From assembly GCA_028023455.1 (NCBI GenBank), contig JAQFVV010006231.1:3913036-3977035 (forward strand): a stretch of 64,000 nucleotides of DNA. Direction: 5' to 3'. The position numbers and the translations under genes were made by a program. A model generated the notes under the pieces. The model worked only from the letters and a program-made list of their open reading frames with translations, was not told where the DNA came from and did not search any database. Source of the DNA: Epiperipatus broadwayi. Lineage: Eukaryota > Onychophora > Udeonychophora > Euonychophora > Peripatidae. This document shows, one piece after another, positions 34,301 through 48,171 of the stretch. Within the stretch, counting starts at the first letter, position 1; each line of letters opens with the position of its first letter.

Positions 34301-37300
34301 TTAGTTTTATTATTCAGAATAACAAAAAAAAAAAAATACTTATTACAACTTATCTTTTATAAATCGATATTTTAATAAAATAAACGTTAAATCGTTTTTG
34401 TTGTGTTTTTTAAAGAAAAAAAAATCAGATTTCAATTATTTAAACTTTGAATAACTGACCTTTGAACTCTCAACTTTAATCTTAGAGATGATGCAAGCAA
34501 CTTTAAATTTGTAAACAAAAATAATTCTTTTTCAGTATCTATTATCTTGCTAATGCTATGTATTTCCCATTGACGCACATCCATAGTTTCGGGGGGGGAA
34601 ATAATAATTCTTTTCTCTTTGTTTTAACTATTATTTTTATTAAAATCTTTACCCAAAGATAACTAGCACTTAACTATTCTTGTAGTAAATTATTTATCCT
34701 CCTTTGCAACCAATACATTTATATACATATACTTAATTAAGTGCTTATTTATATATGTTTTCATACTTTTATAAAAGTTGTGATAAAAATAAAATTAAGT
34801 CTATCAAAAATTAAATAAGTTTTGGATAAAGGATTAATAATACAGGTGAAGCATGATAAATTAACATTAGTTAAATCAAAATAAAATCACAGTCAACTCT
34901 TCAAATTTCTATGATTTCAAAGACTATTGTTTTAATGCAAGCTAAGGTATAGGATTTTAAGATTTAGTCAAATAACTTTTTTTAAATTTAATCTTGAATA
35001 ATTAATGTGTAGGAAGTTTTAAAAATAAAATTTTAAAATAATCAAATACATAAAATATGCCTAACTGATACATTTGAGTTGTTTTTTTTTATTTTCTTAA
35101 TTTGTAACTTTAAAATATAAAAGAAATATTGTCTGATTGTTTAATAATTCATAATTTTAACTTTTATGTTTCAAAGAAAAGAACTTTATTGATGACCATA
35201 GGGTTAAATTTGCTATAAGACACTTCATATACATATATTTACATTGCTAGTGGGTAAACCAAGTTTAAGTTTGTCTCTGTGATGTACAAAAAAAAAAAAA
35301 AATTAAATTAGGAGGGAAAAATATTTAAACATTGTTAAGGGGAGTGAAAATACATATGTATACATGACATAATTTTAACTTTTATCTATAAAATAACAAA
35401 TGAAAAAAAAAAACTTTTTTATTACCTATGATTATATTGAACTCTTTACATAAAAATTTTAAAATATAGAAACTTTACTGCAAAAAAAAAAAGAATATGA
35501 ACTTCAGTTATTGAATGTTATTAGAAGACTAATATGAAACATAGCAAAATGTTAATCTTTCTGATCATAAAGAGGATGTATTAAAATTAAAATGAGTGTT
35601 TAATAATACATGCTTCAGTTAATCTAGCATTCTTTTGCCTACTCAAATTAATGCTTTAATTAAATTAATAAATCTGTATTTCAAAAGTATCCATTCACAT
35701 GCTGTTAAAAATTTTAACAACTAATGATTTCAATACCTAAAATATTGCATATATATTTAAACCACAATGGCTAAAATCAGTATGTGGGGATGGGTAAATT
35801 TTTAAATGGCTTAATTTCATATTATTTTTTTAATTGAACAGATGTCTGTCTCAGTATTTCCTAAGTGTATATATATTGCAAAAAAAAACAAAGTTTGAAT
35901 TTAGCTTATATAGTATAAATGTTATGCCCCCTTTTAAGATTTAGTGGTACCTCATATTACTTGTAATCTAAATGGCTGTAAATTTTCTTTCAAATTTTGC
36001 AAACGCTCATTATTTTTTTACTCTACTATTTAAGATAAATATTATAAAATTTATTGTAACTAATGGCATCAAAAATAAAAATGAAATTTATTTCATTATA
36101 ACAATTGGTTGTAAGCAGGCAATCAATTTAATCATCTCATTAAAAATAATTTTTTATTTCTTCATTTTTGCGATTTTATGGTTATATTTAATTAATTGTT
36201 TTAAACAAACATTTTAATATAAATTATAATTGTTTATAATTAAAAAAATCAAATTTAAAATATTTATATACATAACAAATGTTACTACAATGCCTTTTAA
36301 CTATTGCAGGTTAAAAATACATTTGGTATATTAAATTTCCTTAACAATAATATAAACCATTTTAAATGTTTAATTTTATATAAGCACTATATTCTTATAT
36401 AATAGTGATCAAAAATATAAACATTCATTAATTTTCTCTCCCTTTCATTTCCTGGATTAAAATACAGTTAGCTTATTTAATAATTCACCTCTCCTCCTTG
36501 TAAATACTTTTCAGTATAAATTTAATCATTTTAAAAAAACAACTATAGTAAGTTCTTTGTAAAAATATTTGGAGGAAAAAAAAAGGTGAAAATCATGTAT
36601 TAAGTAGATTCATTAAGTTATTTTTTAAAAAAAATCAAGATGCTCACATCAATTAGTCATTAATTTACAGATACTTACTTGAACTCCATGTATCATTCTT
36701 GTTTTTGTTTTAATTAACATATGAATATTCAAAATTAATGAGAAACCTAAAACAATGAATTATAAAGGTCATGAAAATTATAAATAGTTACACTTTTTTT
36801 ATTTTACAGGATTAGATTGTGTTCTATCAATATATAAAACAATTTTAAATATATATAAATAATACATATTATATTAATATTTATTAAAATTATTTAATAT
36901 TTAAAATTAGAATTTGTTCAAGTATCTGAATACTTGTAATGATTTAAAGATACAAAAAACATATAATAAGAGAGTGGCTAAGTGCTGAAAAAACTTTTAA
37001 TATGGCAAATCATTAATATTGCAATGTTTTTCAGATTAAAAACCAAGAGCAATGAATTATCACTATTCAATTTAAATATTAAAAAAGAAAAAAGATGTAG
37101 GCAATTATTAGATGATGGTTTCAATAAAAAGGGAAGAAAAAAATATTCGTAGTTAAGAAAAAAAATTTGGAAGTGAACATTCTATATTTTAAAAAAAAGG
37201 AATCAGCATATATAATTAAACATTTATGTGAAGTTTATTTTTCCTTAAAATATAATACTAATTAAATGTTTAACATACATTAAATTCTCATTCATCATGG

Positions 37301-39445
37301 GAAATTGGCTCTAGAAAAACTTCACAATAGGAGAGATAAACATATTTCCAAAGAAAATAATGCCAATAAATTGTAATTGTAGCTCAATAAAAATATATTT
37401 GATTTCATATATTAACATATAATAAATAAAATCAATTAAATAATTTAATATACATTCAGAAGCAATATATAAATACTATGATATACTAGACACATTTTTA
37501 TATAATCAAAAATAAACAAAAAAAGTATAGATTGAATGAATGGTAAATGATAGTTTTACAGAATAAAAGACAAAAATTATGAATTTAAAAAACTATTGCT
37601 CTACAGAAATTTAGTATTTGTTTACCAACAAAAAAAAAAATTAAAACTTGAAGCCTACTTTCTATTAAAAACTTATCAACATATTTAAATTATTTTACAC
37701 TGTCAAATTGACAATCAATTAACCAAAAAGGTTGATGAAGATTTTAATAGCACAATCATCATTATACTGTGTAGAAGCAAAAAAGTGATATCTTTGTTTT
37801 TAATTTTAATCAGTTTAAATCAAAACTCTCATCAAACCTATATAGCACTTGATAGCAGTTTTGTAAAGCTGTCTACAAATTGTACCAAATTACTAAAAAA
37901 AAAAAATAAAGCTTCAGCTAGTAAATATACATGTTTAGCACCAGTTTTATTTCAAATGTCTCCAATTTTTCATCATTATCATTTATAATATTTTCTTTAA
38001 ATCCATTATATAGAAGCTACATTACAAAAATAAACTTGATAAAATAATTAGCTAACTTAAGACAAATCTTTGATTAAAGGGATAAAATACTTCAAAAGTT
38101 TGACTGCAAATTTGATGCTTTACTACTTCACTAATCACATAGGGCAACCAAATCCATTAAAGCAATATATAAATCATGCCTCTGGTATATGATATTTTTC
38201 TTATTTCCTGTCATTAAAAGTCATCTCTGTAATGCTTCTGTATTCTTTAAAATATCTCTAGAACACACTAATCTATTATTGAAAGCCATCTATTTCATAA
38301 ATGTCATTGCATATCTCTTGATAATCAAACAAAAATTATGCTTTACAACTGAAAGTACTTTTTTTTTTTTTTTAGAAAATAAAAAATTTAGATGCAAAAT
38401 AACTTTATCTCAACTGGTCAAAATAAAATTTTTGTTTTGGTGTTTAATTACATTCTCTATTATTTACCTGAAAATTTTTTATTATTCTATACTGTATTGC
38501 TACTTTACTTTTTGGTTATATTTTCTAAGTATAACCATTGCATCCAGTGAATCATTGGCTATTTCTTAAATGTCTTAATTCTACATACACGTATCAATTA
38601 CATTTTTAAATGGTAGGTAATATCTACATTTTGTTCACATTTTATAACTTATAATTTAGCATATAAATTGTACATAAGACACTGAAATGTTTTAATAGTT
38701 GTGGATAAATATAGTAATTAAAAATTACCATATGATTAATTTCTTGAAAGAGATGACATACAAGCATTCAATTGATCTGAGATTTTTTTTTATATATATA
38801 CTTTACTCGATATGTAAAATGAATAGGTCACTACAAGCTATTCATTATTCAGAAAGTGATTAAAATATTTTTCTTGCCTGCTTGAAATATTTAAAAATGC
38901 ATCCATGGATTTAATAGGACTATGACATTGATTTTTGAAGTGATTTTGATCAGCAAAGATTTGTATTTTCTTGACCATTTTAATCCATCGATTATTTTTA
39001 TGTTGTTTTTTTTTTTTGTCAATCATTAAAATTCTGATAGTAGATAATCCATAGTCTAAATGACTAATAAATATTATTAATATTAAACTTCTGCTTTTAA
39101 ATATTTGCATATTTCTAATAAAGATCCACATTCAACTTATTATTTTGCCAAGCAAAGTCCCATATTTCCTTTTAATCAAGTCTCTAATATAATGATCATT
39201 GACAAAGAACCCATACTCTTTTTTCATGAACCTATCTGTGTCCATATCATATTCCTTAAAAAAAATTTCTTAGCTCAAACATGACAAATTTGAAAATCCA
39301 AATTAATAATTTTAAAGTTACTTTTAGCAGATTAGTAGTTTCTTCTAAAGAACAAATATCAAATTCCCTATAATTTTTTCAAATTCTATACAACATATAA
39401 ATGGGGATTTAGAATTGTTGCGGGGGGGGGGGGAGTATTAATAAT
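34301..39445. other. A+T-rich non-coding DNA, no gene seen
   Basis: About 5 kb of low-complexity sequence. A G8 run lies at 34591-34598. The 126-codon open frame at 38189-38569 is the longest outside transposons. It is dominated by Phe, Ile, Leu, Ser and Lys in the way expected from random A+T-rich DNA, contains a T-run-encoded FFFF stretch, and has no start context, neighbour or domain to support it. The 97-codon minus frame at 38838-39131 is similar. Confidence 0.6.
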
Positions 39446-39720
39446 CTTAGGTATGCTGATGACAACATGCCTGAAGTTAAACATAAGGAAAATTTGAAAA
39501 AACTTATTGGAAAAGTTTTAAAAAAAAAAAATTGAAAAGATATGGCTAAATATAAAGAAATCAAATTATGATGATAATGATATCATCATCAATAAAATTG
39601 ATGATGCAGACATAAAGGTTATTGGCAGCTTTTGACTTCTTGAATTGCTTGTCAACAACAAAAGATTCAACAACCAGAAAATTTTAAGCAAATGGGAAGT
39701 TACAATGAAAACTTTATGTA
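39446..39720 (+). pseudogene. Non-LTR reverse transcriptase fragment (RTE-like)
   Basis: YADDNMPEVKHKENLKKLIGKV can be read from 39452, with the YADD catalytic box at 39452-39463. After a frameshift in the A-run at about 39520 follow KIWLNIKKSNYDD and IIINKIDDADIKVIGSF, matching the order YADD--l----e-L--l---V, then -yGLnIN-kKt, then the strand with y-YLGS in RTE-type and related LINEs. No flanking RT motifs remain. It starts just after a G12 run (39422-39433). Short and decayed, but the motif order is specific. Confidence 0.65.
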
Positions 39721-41120
39721 CTTACATACATATATTAGATGGAGGATCAAGATACTTAATTTAATGGCTTAATCTCACAATTTATTATATTGTGATGGAA
39801 AAGCAAATTGTCAGTATTGTAAAGGGTAGCTTAAAATGCACACATTCCTAAAACGATCAAGCCTATTTATTGAACCCAATCCATTTGGAATTTATATTAA
39901 TAATGGGAAGATTATTTGTTTATTATTTATTACACATATACATATAATGCACAATAGATTATTTTATTATCAATATTTTAGAAAGTAATATTGTATATAT
40001 ATATAACTATTTGATTGAATAAACTGTAATGTATATATATATATATATTTATTTTTTTTAATTTAAAATTGAATATTAAGTTATAGTTAAATGAATTTGG
40101 GATGACCTGAAGTTAAGTTGTGGTGGGCATATGTGAAAATAAAATTGATTTTATTATTTTATTTTATTTTTTATTTGTAATAAATGAAATGTATTTAAAC
40201 AATACATATAAAAATCTAAGTGAATTTAAACAATAGGCAGTTTAAAATATCAGCGTTCTCAGCATTTTATATAAAAATAGAAACTTTTTACAAAATCGTT
40301 GTTTTTTAAAAAAAAGAGATAGCAGCTACAACAATAGACAGCCGTTTAAAGTAAAATTTAGAACGCTAAAATGAAGTTTTACTTTTTCTTTTGCTGTAAT
40401 TAAAAGTTTACCAACTTCAGAGGAAAGGAAGTAAAATAAGAAGTAATAATAAGTGATAAATTCTTAAATAATTAAATCGTGTTTTAAAAGTTGTTGGAGT
40501 AATTTTTTTTACTATTTTAATTTTTTTCAAAAAGAATAACGAAAATTAATCTGCTGAAAATTGGAAAAGAAAGAAAAATGAAATAATTTTCTTAATATGT
40601 ATATAGCGCTTCTATATTATCTGATATAAATTTATGATTACAAATAATTATTAAATTGTACTTTAATATGAAGATGAGCTAGAGCAAAACATGCTATTGT
40701 GTGTCATGGTATTTCCTACCAGCTGCATTAAACCTCTATATCTATATATATATATTTTTCTACTTTATTGTAAACACACAAGATGCCTGCAGTCCAAAGT
40801 AAAACAAGGATTGGAATACTTTATGGTGAATCAAATGAGGATCAAAGTGTTTACCATTAAACAGAACTACAGGAGACACCATTGTACCTATCTATCCTTG
40901 CTAAGGAATATGATTTACTAAGTGAAACTGCTTTGAAGAACAACTTGCTATCTATCAACTACTACTACTCCTATTATGATGATTTTGATTAACTTTGTTC
41001 CAATTACAATTTTTAATCAAAGAATCAATGTTGTAAATTTTTGTTTGTTTATTATTATTTTATTCATTTTATCTGTTGTATTTTCACACTCTGATGCTGA
41101 AGCCTCATTTTTCAGAATTA
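39721..41120. other. A+T-rich non-coding DNA
   Basis: No gene assigned. (TA)n tracts lie at about 39994-40005 and 40032-40047. A coding-looking run at about 40779-40960 (MPAVQSKTRIGILYGESNEDQ, then after a stop ETPLYLSILAKEYDLL) is less biased than chance frames in the region and ends 150 bp before a polypurine tract. It might be the 3' end of an LTR-element gene, but I do not recognise it. Confidence 0.4.
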
Positions 41121-41122
41121 GC

Positions 41123-42195
41123 AAAGAAGAAAAGGGGGGATTATTCATTTTGATATTTTTATATTTTCATTGTAAATAAAATTTAGATTTACCCACCTGC
41201 TTCACATCAGGTTATCTATATAAATATTGAGGTAAGATTCTCTAAATTTATTTTCATAGGTTAACAGAATACATATTATATGTTTTATTTTGTGATTAAC
41301 CTTGTACATATATTTTCCAGTATGTTTGACTAATCAACTAGTATTTGTCTCTATCATATATATAAATTGGGGAAACTTGTTAAATAGATTAACATTTGTA
41401 AATATATAATTTAGCTAGCCAGCATCTCAATTACATTAAATAATTAAAGTTGATTTTTCTATATAATTATAATTTGAGTGACATAGGTGGATTTCTACCA
41501 TGGGGTATAAGGGTTGGATCTAGAGGATAATTAATTAGTAAGATGGTAGAGGTTCACTTGTGACACATGTACATATGATGATTATTATTTTTTTTTTATC
41601 ATTACTATTGTTGTTATACTTGATATTTATTATTGTTAATAAATGTTTGAGAGTTTGTATTATTCTGGTCTCTGGTTTATTGAATTGTCCTGACATTCCA
41701 CAGTCTATAAACAATTAGTCATGCATACACATCTATTTTTCTTATTATATAAAAGCTTGAAAATAAAACAAATATAATAAATGCTAGTTGTAACTTATAT
41801 ATAGGTGCAGGTGTTGCTGTGTGTATCTGTTCATACCTGCTAAAGGAGTCAAAAGCAATATTCTCTCTGGGTTTGAATATTAGGGCATAACGGAATTAAA
41901 AAGGGGGAAAGTGGATGAACTAACCTAAATTGCATTTAATATTATTAAATAGAGATAGAGTTAGTCAATTAAAGGGTATGCAATCATTGGTTAAGCATTT
42001 CATCGGGTTCTCATTAGCACTCTATCAGATGACCCACACTCTGAACATAGTTGGATGCAACTTTTTTCCCTTCTAAGCCTGGTAGGTCTCTGCAGATTGT
42101 TTCATTAGAGGTAATAAATTAGAGCATATTAACTTATCCCCACACCATATTGCTACATCTGCATAGTAGTACAGTCTGCAAGTTAGTTGACCATC
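41123..42195 (+). repeat. Probable LTR remnant with preceding polypurine tract
   Basis: AAAGAAGAAAAGGGGGGA at 41123-41140 is a good polypurine tract, the plus-strand priming site that sits directly before a 3' LTR. About 1 kb later the sequence reads CCATTACATCTGGTGCACC (42195 on), in the form of an LTR end followed by a TGG-type primer site. In between are AATAAA (about 41639) and a GT/CT-rich run after it, as in R-U5. No TG start is clear after the tract and no second LTR is in the window. If correct, polypurine tract, LTR and primer site follow one another, the arrangement of tandemly joined elements. Confidence 0.4.
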
Positions 42196-42400
42196 CATTA
42201 CATCTGGTGCACCATCATTGGGCTTGGTTAGTTTATGACTGTTGATGAAGAGTACTGCCCATTATACTGGTGTTAGCAATGTTTGGGATTAGTTGTAATC
42301 ATTCCGTCCATTATATCTGGTGTCATCAACTTTTAGGGCTAGTGGTCATCGTTCCGTCCATTATATCTGGCACCAGCAACGTTTGGGGCTCGATAGATAG
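42195..42400 (+). repeat. Four-copy tandem repeat of a primer-site-like motif
   Basis: CCATTACATCTGGTG (42195), CCATTATACTGGTG (42259), CCATTATATCTGGTG (42308) and CCATTATATCTGGCA (42358) are each followed by a version of CAGCAACGTTTGGGGCT. Spacings are 64, 49 and 50 bp, and the last two copies also share TCATCGTTCCGTC. A fifth, partial copy (CGTTCCGTCCGTTATA) lies at about 42494-42509. The word looks like an LTR end plus TGGTG-type primer site, so a leader region seems to have been amplified. Confidence 0.75.
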
Positions 42401-42509
42401 GTGTATCATCACATAAATACTTTGTGTAAGTTGGTCATACATTGTGATCGAACCAGCTGATTGTTGAATCTGATCTATATATCTAAGTGGGAATCGTTCC
42501 GTCCGTTAT

Positions 42510-45500
42510 AGTATGTTAATAACTCTCTCTAGACCAAAAAAAACATTAATTCATTAAGTATAATATTACAACAACCAAAAGCTTTAATAAATCAAAACAG
42601 ATTTATATATCCCTCCATCTTATAATAAATGGAATCGTTATATATATATAATAAACACTATGTCTGCCATAATAACTTCTTTAAAGAAAGATAGAAAGCA
42701 ATAAATGATCGGCTAACACTGTCATCGCTTATTGCACACAAAAAAATGGAGTTATAAAATCTGTTTTTCAGTAAATCTATATACATTTATATATACTTCA
42801 TACATAAGAAAAGCAATATACATTGTTTCAAGCTTATGTTTATAGGTGTTGTTTGCCTACAAATAAAAGCACACTGTTTTGTATAAACTTATAAATAAAT
42901 TTCAAAACTTTATCAATTTGAAATTGTGCCAAGCTTAAAGCAAATAGTTGTTGAAATCTGTTTGAAATAAGAGAACCACAGTTAATACTGTTGCAGCTAT
43001 TAATTTGAATTACAATATTTCTAAACTTAAAATACACATATATTTTTTTTTAATTTATAATTACTCGTGAAATGTAGTGCTCAAACTGTCACCAAGATGT
43101 TCGAGTGTCACTTGACCCTCCCAATAAGATTTTTTTTTTTTGGTAAAACTTAAAATACATATTAATAATTTCAATTACTACATCGTCTGTAAATTGCTAC
43201 TACGTATCTAACTTGTTTTATTTTTACATAAGTTCGCATATTACTAAATATATACATACATTTTAATGAAAGATAACTTATTCTCTTAAAAGTGATTAGT
43301 AGTCTCAGACTTCATGCGCGGGAAGAGAAAGGTGGAGTAAAATGATTTCTGGCGAGATAATGTAATTATACAAGTCAAATAAAACGTAAATATTAAAAAA
43401 AAAAAAAATGTTTCGATTATCCAATATTCAATTTCTTTTTTGATATATTTATAATCTTTAATTACAAAAATTTGATAACCTACCATATTAAAAAAATAAT
43501 AATAATAATGAAAATCTTTTAATATTCATTACTATGATTAATAAAATGTTATATTAATTGAAATATTATTTATATTAATTATAAATAATTTATTTGAAAA
43601 AAATAGTTACCTTTATGTTATCATATTTAAGAATATTCAAAACATTGATTATCGTATTAAATAACAAGAAATAAAAAAAGATAATGCATTGTGTGTGTGT
43701 ACACATAAAAAAAAAAAATGTCTAAGGCCGCTTTCGTGTAGGCAATACAGAAAATAATTACATAAGTAACACATAATGACTAAATGGCATTTCCTTTTTT
43801 TTTTTTTTTTTAAAAAAAACAGAGGGAGGGGGGAGGCTAAATGTTAAATGAAATGAAAAGCACTTTTAACATTTAAATTTTTAAATAATGAGAATAGTAC
43901 TTAAAATGAGGTTTATGTAATCTATGTAATGGTTAATTAAAATTATTAGAGAAAAAATGTCACAAACTAAACTGTCAAAAAAGTATGAAGTGAATTATCT
44001 GCAGCGCACTTGTCTATTAGAAAGTGACAGATGTCAAACAATCAATCTGAAAAAGAACTATATACTACTATTTACAAAACTTGTAATATATTGTCCTGTC
44101 TTAGCAACTTCTGTTTCACCACTAATGCTATTTTTGTGAGTTGTACTCAATTTCGGTGTTTTTTTTTTTTATTATTCAAAATCAAATCAACTGTCATTCT
44201 TCTGATGTGTCTTAAATAAAAAGGGAAGGAAATGTTAAATACTTTTAAAACAACAATGTAACAAAACAAAAACTCAACTGTTTTTTTTTCTCTGTACTAA
44301 AAATATACTGCAAAATATGTATATTGCTATGACATATGGAAAAAGATCATAAAATAAAAAAGTAGTGCATCATTTAAAATTTCTGTGATCAATTATAACT
44401 CTATATTGCTTTTTCTGAAAAATAATTTTTCTCCCCTCTATTTAAAATCCATGAAATTTTTATCACCAGAGCCTGCTATTGCATCACCTAATTAAATCAT
44501 ACAGAACAGGGACTGCAGAAAAGAGGATAATAAATCTACAAACATTGAAAAAATGAGACAAATAAGAATTAAACATTTTCCAGATTTCTTACCATGCAAC
44601 ACAAAGACAAAATCCAGAATGATAGAAATTTCTACCTTTGAATTATTTACTGAACGAATTCTTACCAATGATCTCAGAAATAAAAAATGTAATTAATACT
44701 ACTCTAACAGCTAAACACTTTAAAATTTAACATATTCTTAATGCTAGTGTTTTCACATATGCTTGCCATTTACAAAACAATTATAAATAATTGCCAAATA
44801 TAATAATTTAATAATCAGTCATTGTGGTTCAGTATTTATATGCAGCAAATTGTTACAATTCAATTTCCATTCCTGATTGCAATCTTACAAAGATGCCACT
44901 GTAATTTATAATTATCTGTTCATATATGTACATACTTTAACTTCTATGTTATTATTAATAAAATTTATTGAAATAAATATCACACTTTTTGAATATACTC
45001 CTTTGACAATAATGTCCTTAAATAAAAACATTAAATGAATGTTTGTTTGTTTGGTTTTTTTTTCAAAAGTTTTTACCCATATGATTTAAATATGTGTGAA
45101 GACTGAAAGCTTTGTAGTATAAAAAACAGGATTAAATTAATGATATCATACTATATTTAATAATGAATATATTAATCCTAAAGTAAGTTTAAAGTTTGTA
45201 TCAGAGATAAAAATATAATAAACTGTAGCCTAAAAAATTTATTAATAATAATCATTGATGTTTTTATGTAAGATGGATAAATAATCTCTAGCTTAAAAAC
45301 TGATTAATGATAATAATTACTGATTTTTTTTTTTAAAAATAAAAAGTGGATATGTATTCAAACAAGGTAGCAATGTAAATTATAAAATTAATGAAGTTAT
45401 TACTTAGTTACAAATTGTATAAGAATATCAATTGAAAGATATGAAAAATGATTTAAAATTTGAGATTTGGATAGTAATTTTAAATTTATTCCAAGCAGTA

Positions 45501-48069
45501 AATTGATAATGACATGAATAGGTAAATGACAAATGAATAGCCAAAAAGCTTAATAGAGCAGATACAAAGTGTATTTATTCCAGGATTGATTATTAGCATT
45601 AGTTTTCATAGTACACGATAAGATAATAAAATAATGTTAATGTTAATTTTTATATTATTGTATACCATCATCATTTATAGCCACTCATAAACAAAGACAG
45701 ATATTCAATCTATAGCCAAAATGAGAGAAAAACAACAAATTAGAATAAGTTCTATAAAGATTATACAAAATAACTATAAACACAAATACATTCCATGTAT
45801 ATTATTTGCCAGTTCTTTGGTTTATTTTGGGTGCTGTCTTTTAAACATTCTCTAAACCAATTTTTTTCTCCCTAACTTATTACATATAGTGTCTTTATAT
45901 ATACAATATTTTAATGCTTTTCACAAAAAAGACCTTTAATAATGACATAGATTTCTGCAAAAACGACATGACTACTATTCTTACAAAATATGTTACAAAA
46001 TTTTGTGTTTTAAAAAAAAAAAAACTTTATAAAACAAGAAAAATTAGAAATCTTATAAATACTACTAAGGGATAAAAAAAATTTCACAATGGAAATAATT
46101 TTTCATACACAATGTCAAAAAAAGTATTCAAAATAGATTAATGAGAAAGAGTAGTAACTAACTATTGGCTGTTTAAAATCACCATACAAATTAATATTTC
46201 ACTATTTATTAATAGTCTATAAATAATTTCTTATTATAGAAGCATATGTTATAAAAGAAAAATTGTTCCTTTTTCTTTTTTGCTTAACTACAATTTTCAT
46301 AAGAATAAAAAAACAAAAGACATAAAATATGACAAGTAATAAATAAATGATTATCCACACACTATAAGCTTCTTGGTTATGCTTTTTTCATACAGAAAAC
46401 AAATCTACCCTGATATTGTTTAAAGTTATTCCATTTATATTGCCTTGTGATATAACTAAGCAAAATTCATTTTGATAATCTTTAATTATTAATCAAACTT
46501 TTTTAGATATTTTTGATTAATTTTTCAATTCAATTATAAATTGAATTTTATATTTAAAAAAATTCTCTCTTGATATTAGTTCTTGTTACGACTTACTTTA
46601 CATATAAATTCTAAATATAATACAGAGAATTATTTATTATGTCTTCATTCAACATCCTATTGCACAATTGTGGTTGAATAAAGTTTATACATTTTTATAA
46701 AACAGAAAAATACCTGATCAGAAGTTCATGAAATGAAACTTTTTCATAATATGCATATTTATAAAAAACCATGATGGCCATTTTTAGCATTATCATATTA
46801 CATATATGTATACAAACATAATGCAATGTCTATAGATTCAGTATGCAATTATTACATCCTAAATGTTAAAAAAAAAAAAAAAAAAGCTATATTTCAGCTT
46901 AAATGTTGTGACCAGAATGAGATCTCACATAATTAAAAGATGTGTAGGTAAATAATTACTATAATGCAGAGCTGGTTGTATGAAAGTAATATTTATTATA
47001 ATGATCAGTGTTAGGCAATTTAGGATTCAGACATATATAAATATAACTATTGGATTCACAACAATATTACTAAATACACATAGTATATAAATATGTTTAT
47101 ATAACTATTATTTACAATAACTAAAAAAACCATAGTGACATTACTAAAAATAATAATAAAGTCCTCATGACTTGAAATCAAAACCTAATAGCACTTGGAA
47201 CCTTCAAAGGCCAATCTGGGTAACTGCAGTCCTTCACAGTTACTGCTTCATCTGAAAAAACATTTTCTATTAGGTTCTCAGAAGAAAAAAACAACCCCCG
47301 CCCCCCATCTACGGCTTGGTCTTTTATACCTTCATTTTTTATTGTTTGCTTCTGGAGAATCAATGCAACTGAATGATGCAACTTTTTGTTAATAAAATTT
47401 ACTAGTGCAACTTCTTGCTAATACAGCTTTTTGTTGATGCAACATATTGCTTAGTGTGACAATCTCCCAGCTAGTTCAAAGCTGGATTTAATATGTACAT
47501 ACAAATGGAGGAAAAGGCTTATATATCTAACCATCTCGATATGCATCATTATTGATACATGACTTTTAACATACACACAACATATATATATATATATCCA
47601 TATTTCCATAGATACTAATATTTATTACATAATGGCCAATATATATATATCACGTTTGTGTCAGTATACAACAAATGTGAAATGACAAGATATCAATGGC
47701 ATTAAAATATAGATATCAACTATCATTCTTAAAAAAACTGTATCCGAGACAATAATTAAAACAAATAGAAAAACAATGATAAATTAAGAATGTGATATAC
47801 GATTTAAGGAAAAATTATATTATAAAAAATTAATAAAAATTGATCTGTGCAAAGTAAACTTCTGATTGCTAGTAGCAATTACACTCCAAAACAAATTTCT
47901 AATTGTGATACGAAAATAAAATTGTTCTTCAATTAAATTTCTCCAAGTAAAAAAAAAATGTTTTGCATGTTTTAAAATATTCATAGACTGCTTAATTTTG
48001 CTTGATTATACATAAAAGTTAAAAAAAAAAAAAACCTATTTTTAGTTTAAAAAAGCTAAAATGTTGTCA
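42510..48069. other. A+T-rich non-coding DNA, no gene seen
   Basis: Low-complexity sequence. A T-run/A-run/G-rich composite lies at 43796-43836. A C-rich patch (C5-G-C6 at 47296-47307) is followed at about 47376-47455 by short degenerate repeats of (T/G)GCAACTTTTTGTTAAT-like words. Open frames of 60-67 codons at 42840, 43286, 43957 and 47178-47392 have no domain and are probably chance. Confidence 0.6.
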
Positions 48070-48171
48070 AGCATTGGTGGTCGAGAGGTCAGCACAGCTG
48101 CTTTACAAGCAGTTGTCCCGGGTTAGCGTGTTCGCTTCGCGGCCCGATGCTATGACACATGTAAAAAAAAA
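48070..48171 (+). repeat. tRNA-derived SINE, subfamily B
   Basis: Head GCATTGGTGGTCGAGAGGTC (A-box region), anticodon-like hairpin CTGC-TTTACAA-GCAG, a decayed B box (GTGTTCGCTTCGC) and the tail CGATGCTATGACACATG followed by A9. The acceptor-like ends GCATTG and CGATGC can pair. It matches the 55.9-kb copy apart from several substitutions and small indels, and differs from the 2.4- and 34.2-kb copies in the variable region. Confidence 0.85.

Noticed and set aside
38189-38569. 126-codon plus-strand open frame, the longest outside transposons
   Set aside because: Composition follows A+T-rich random sequence (Phe, Ile, Leu, Ser, Lys), one stretch is encoded by a T-run, and there is no domain, homolog feature or context. 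Hydrophobic stretches in such DNA are expected by chance.
47178-47392. Overlapping 65-67 codon frames on both strands near a C-rich patch
   Set aside because: Short, no domain, and adjacent to degenerate short repeats; the C-rich patch alone is not evidence of coding.
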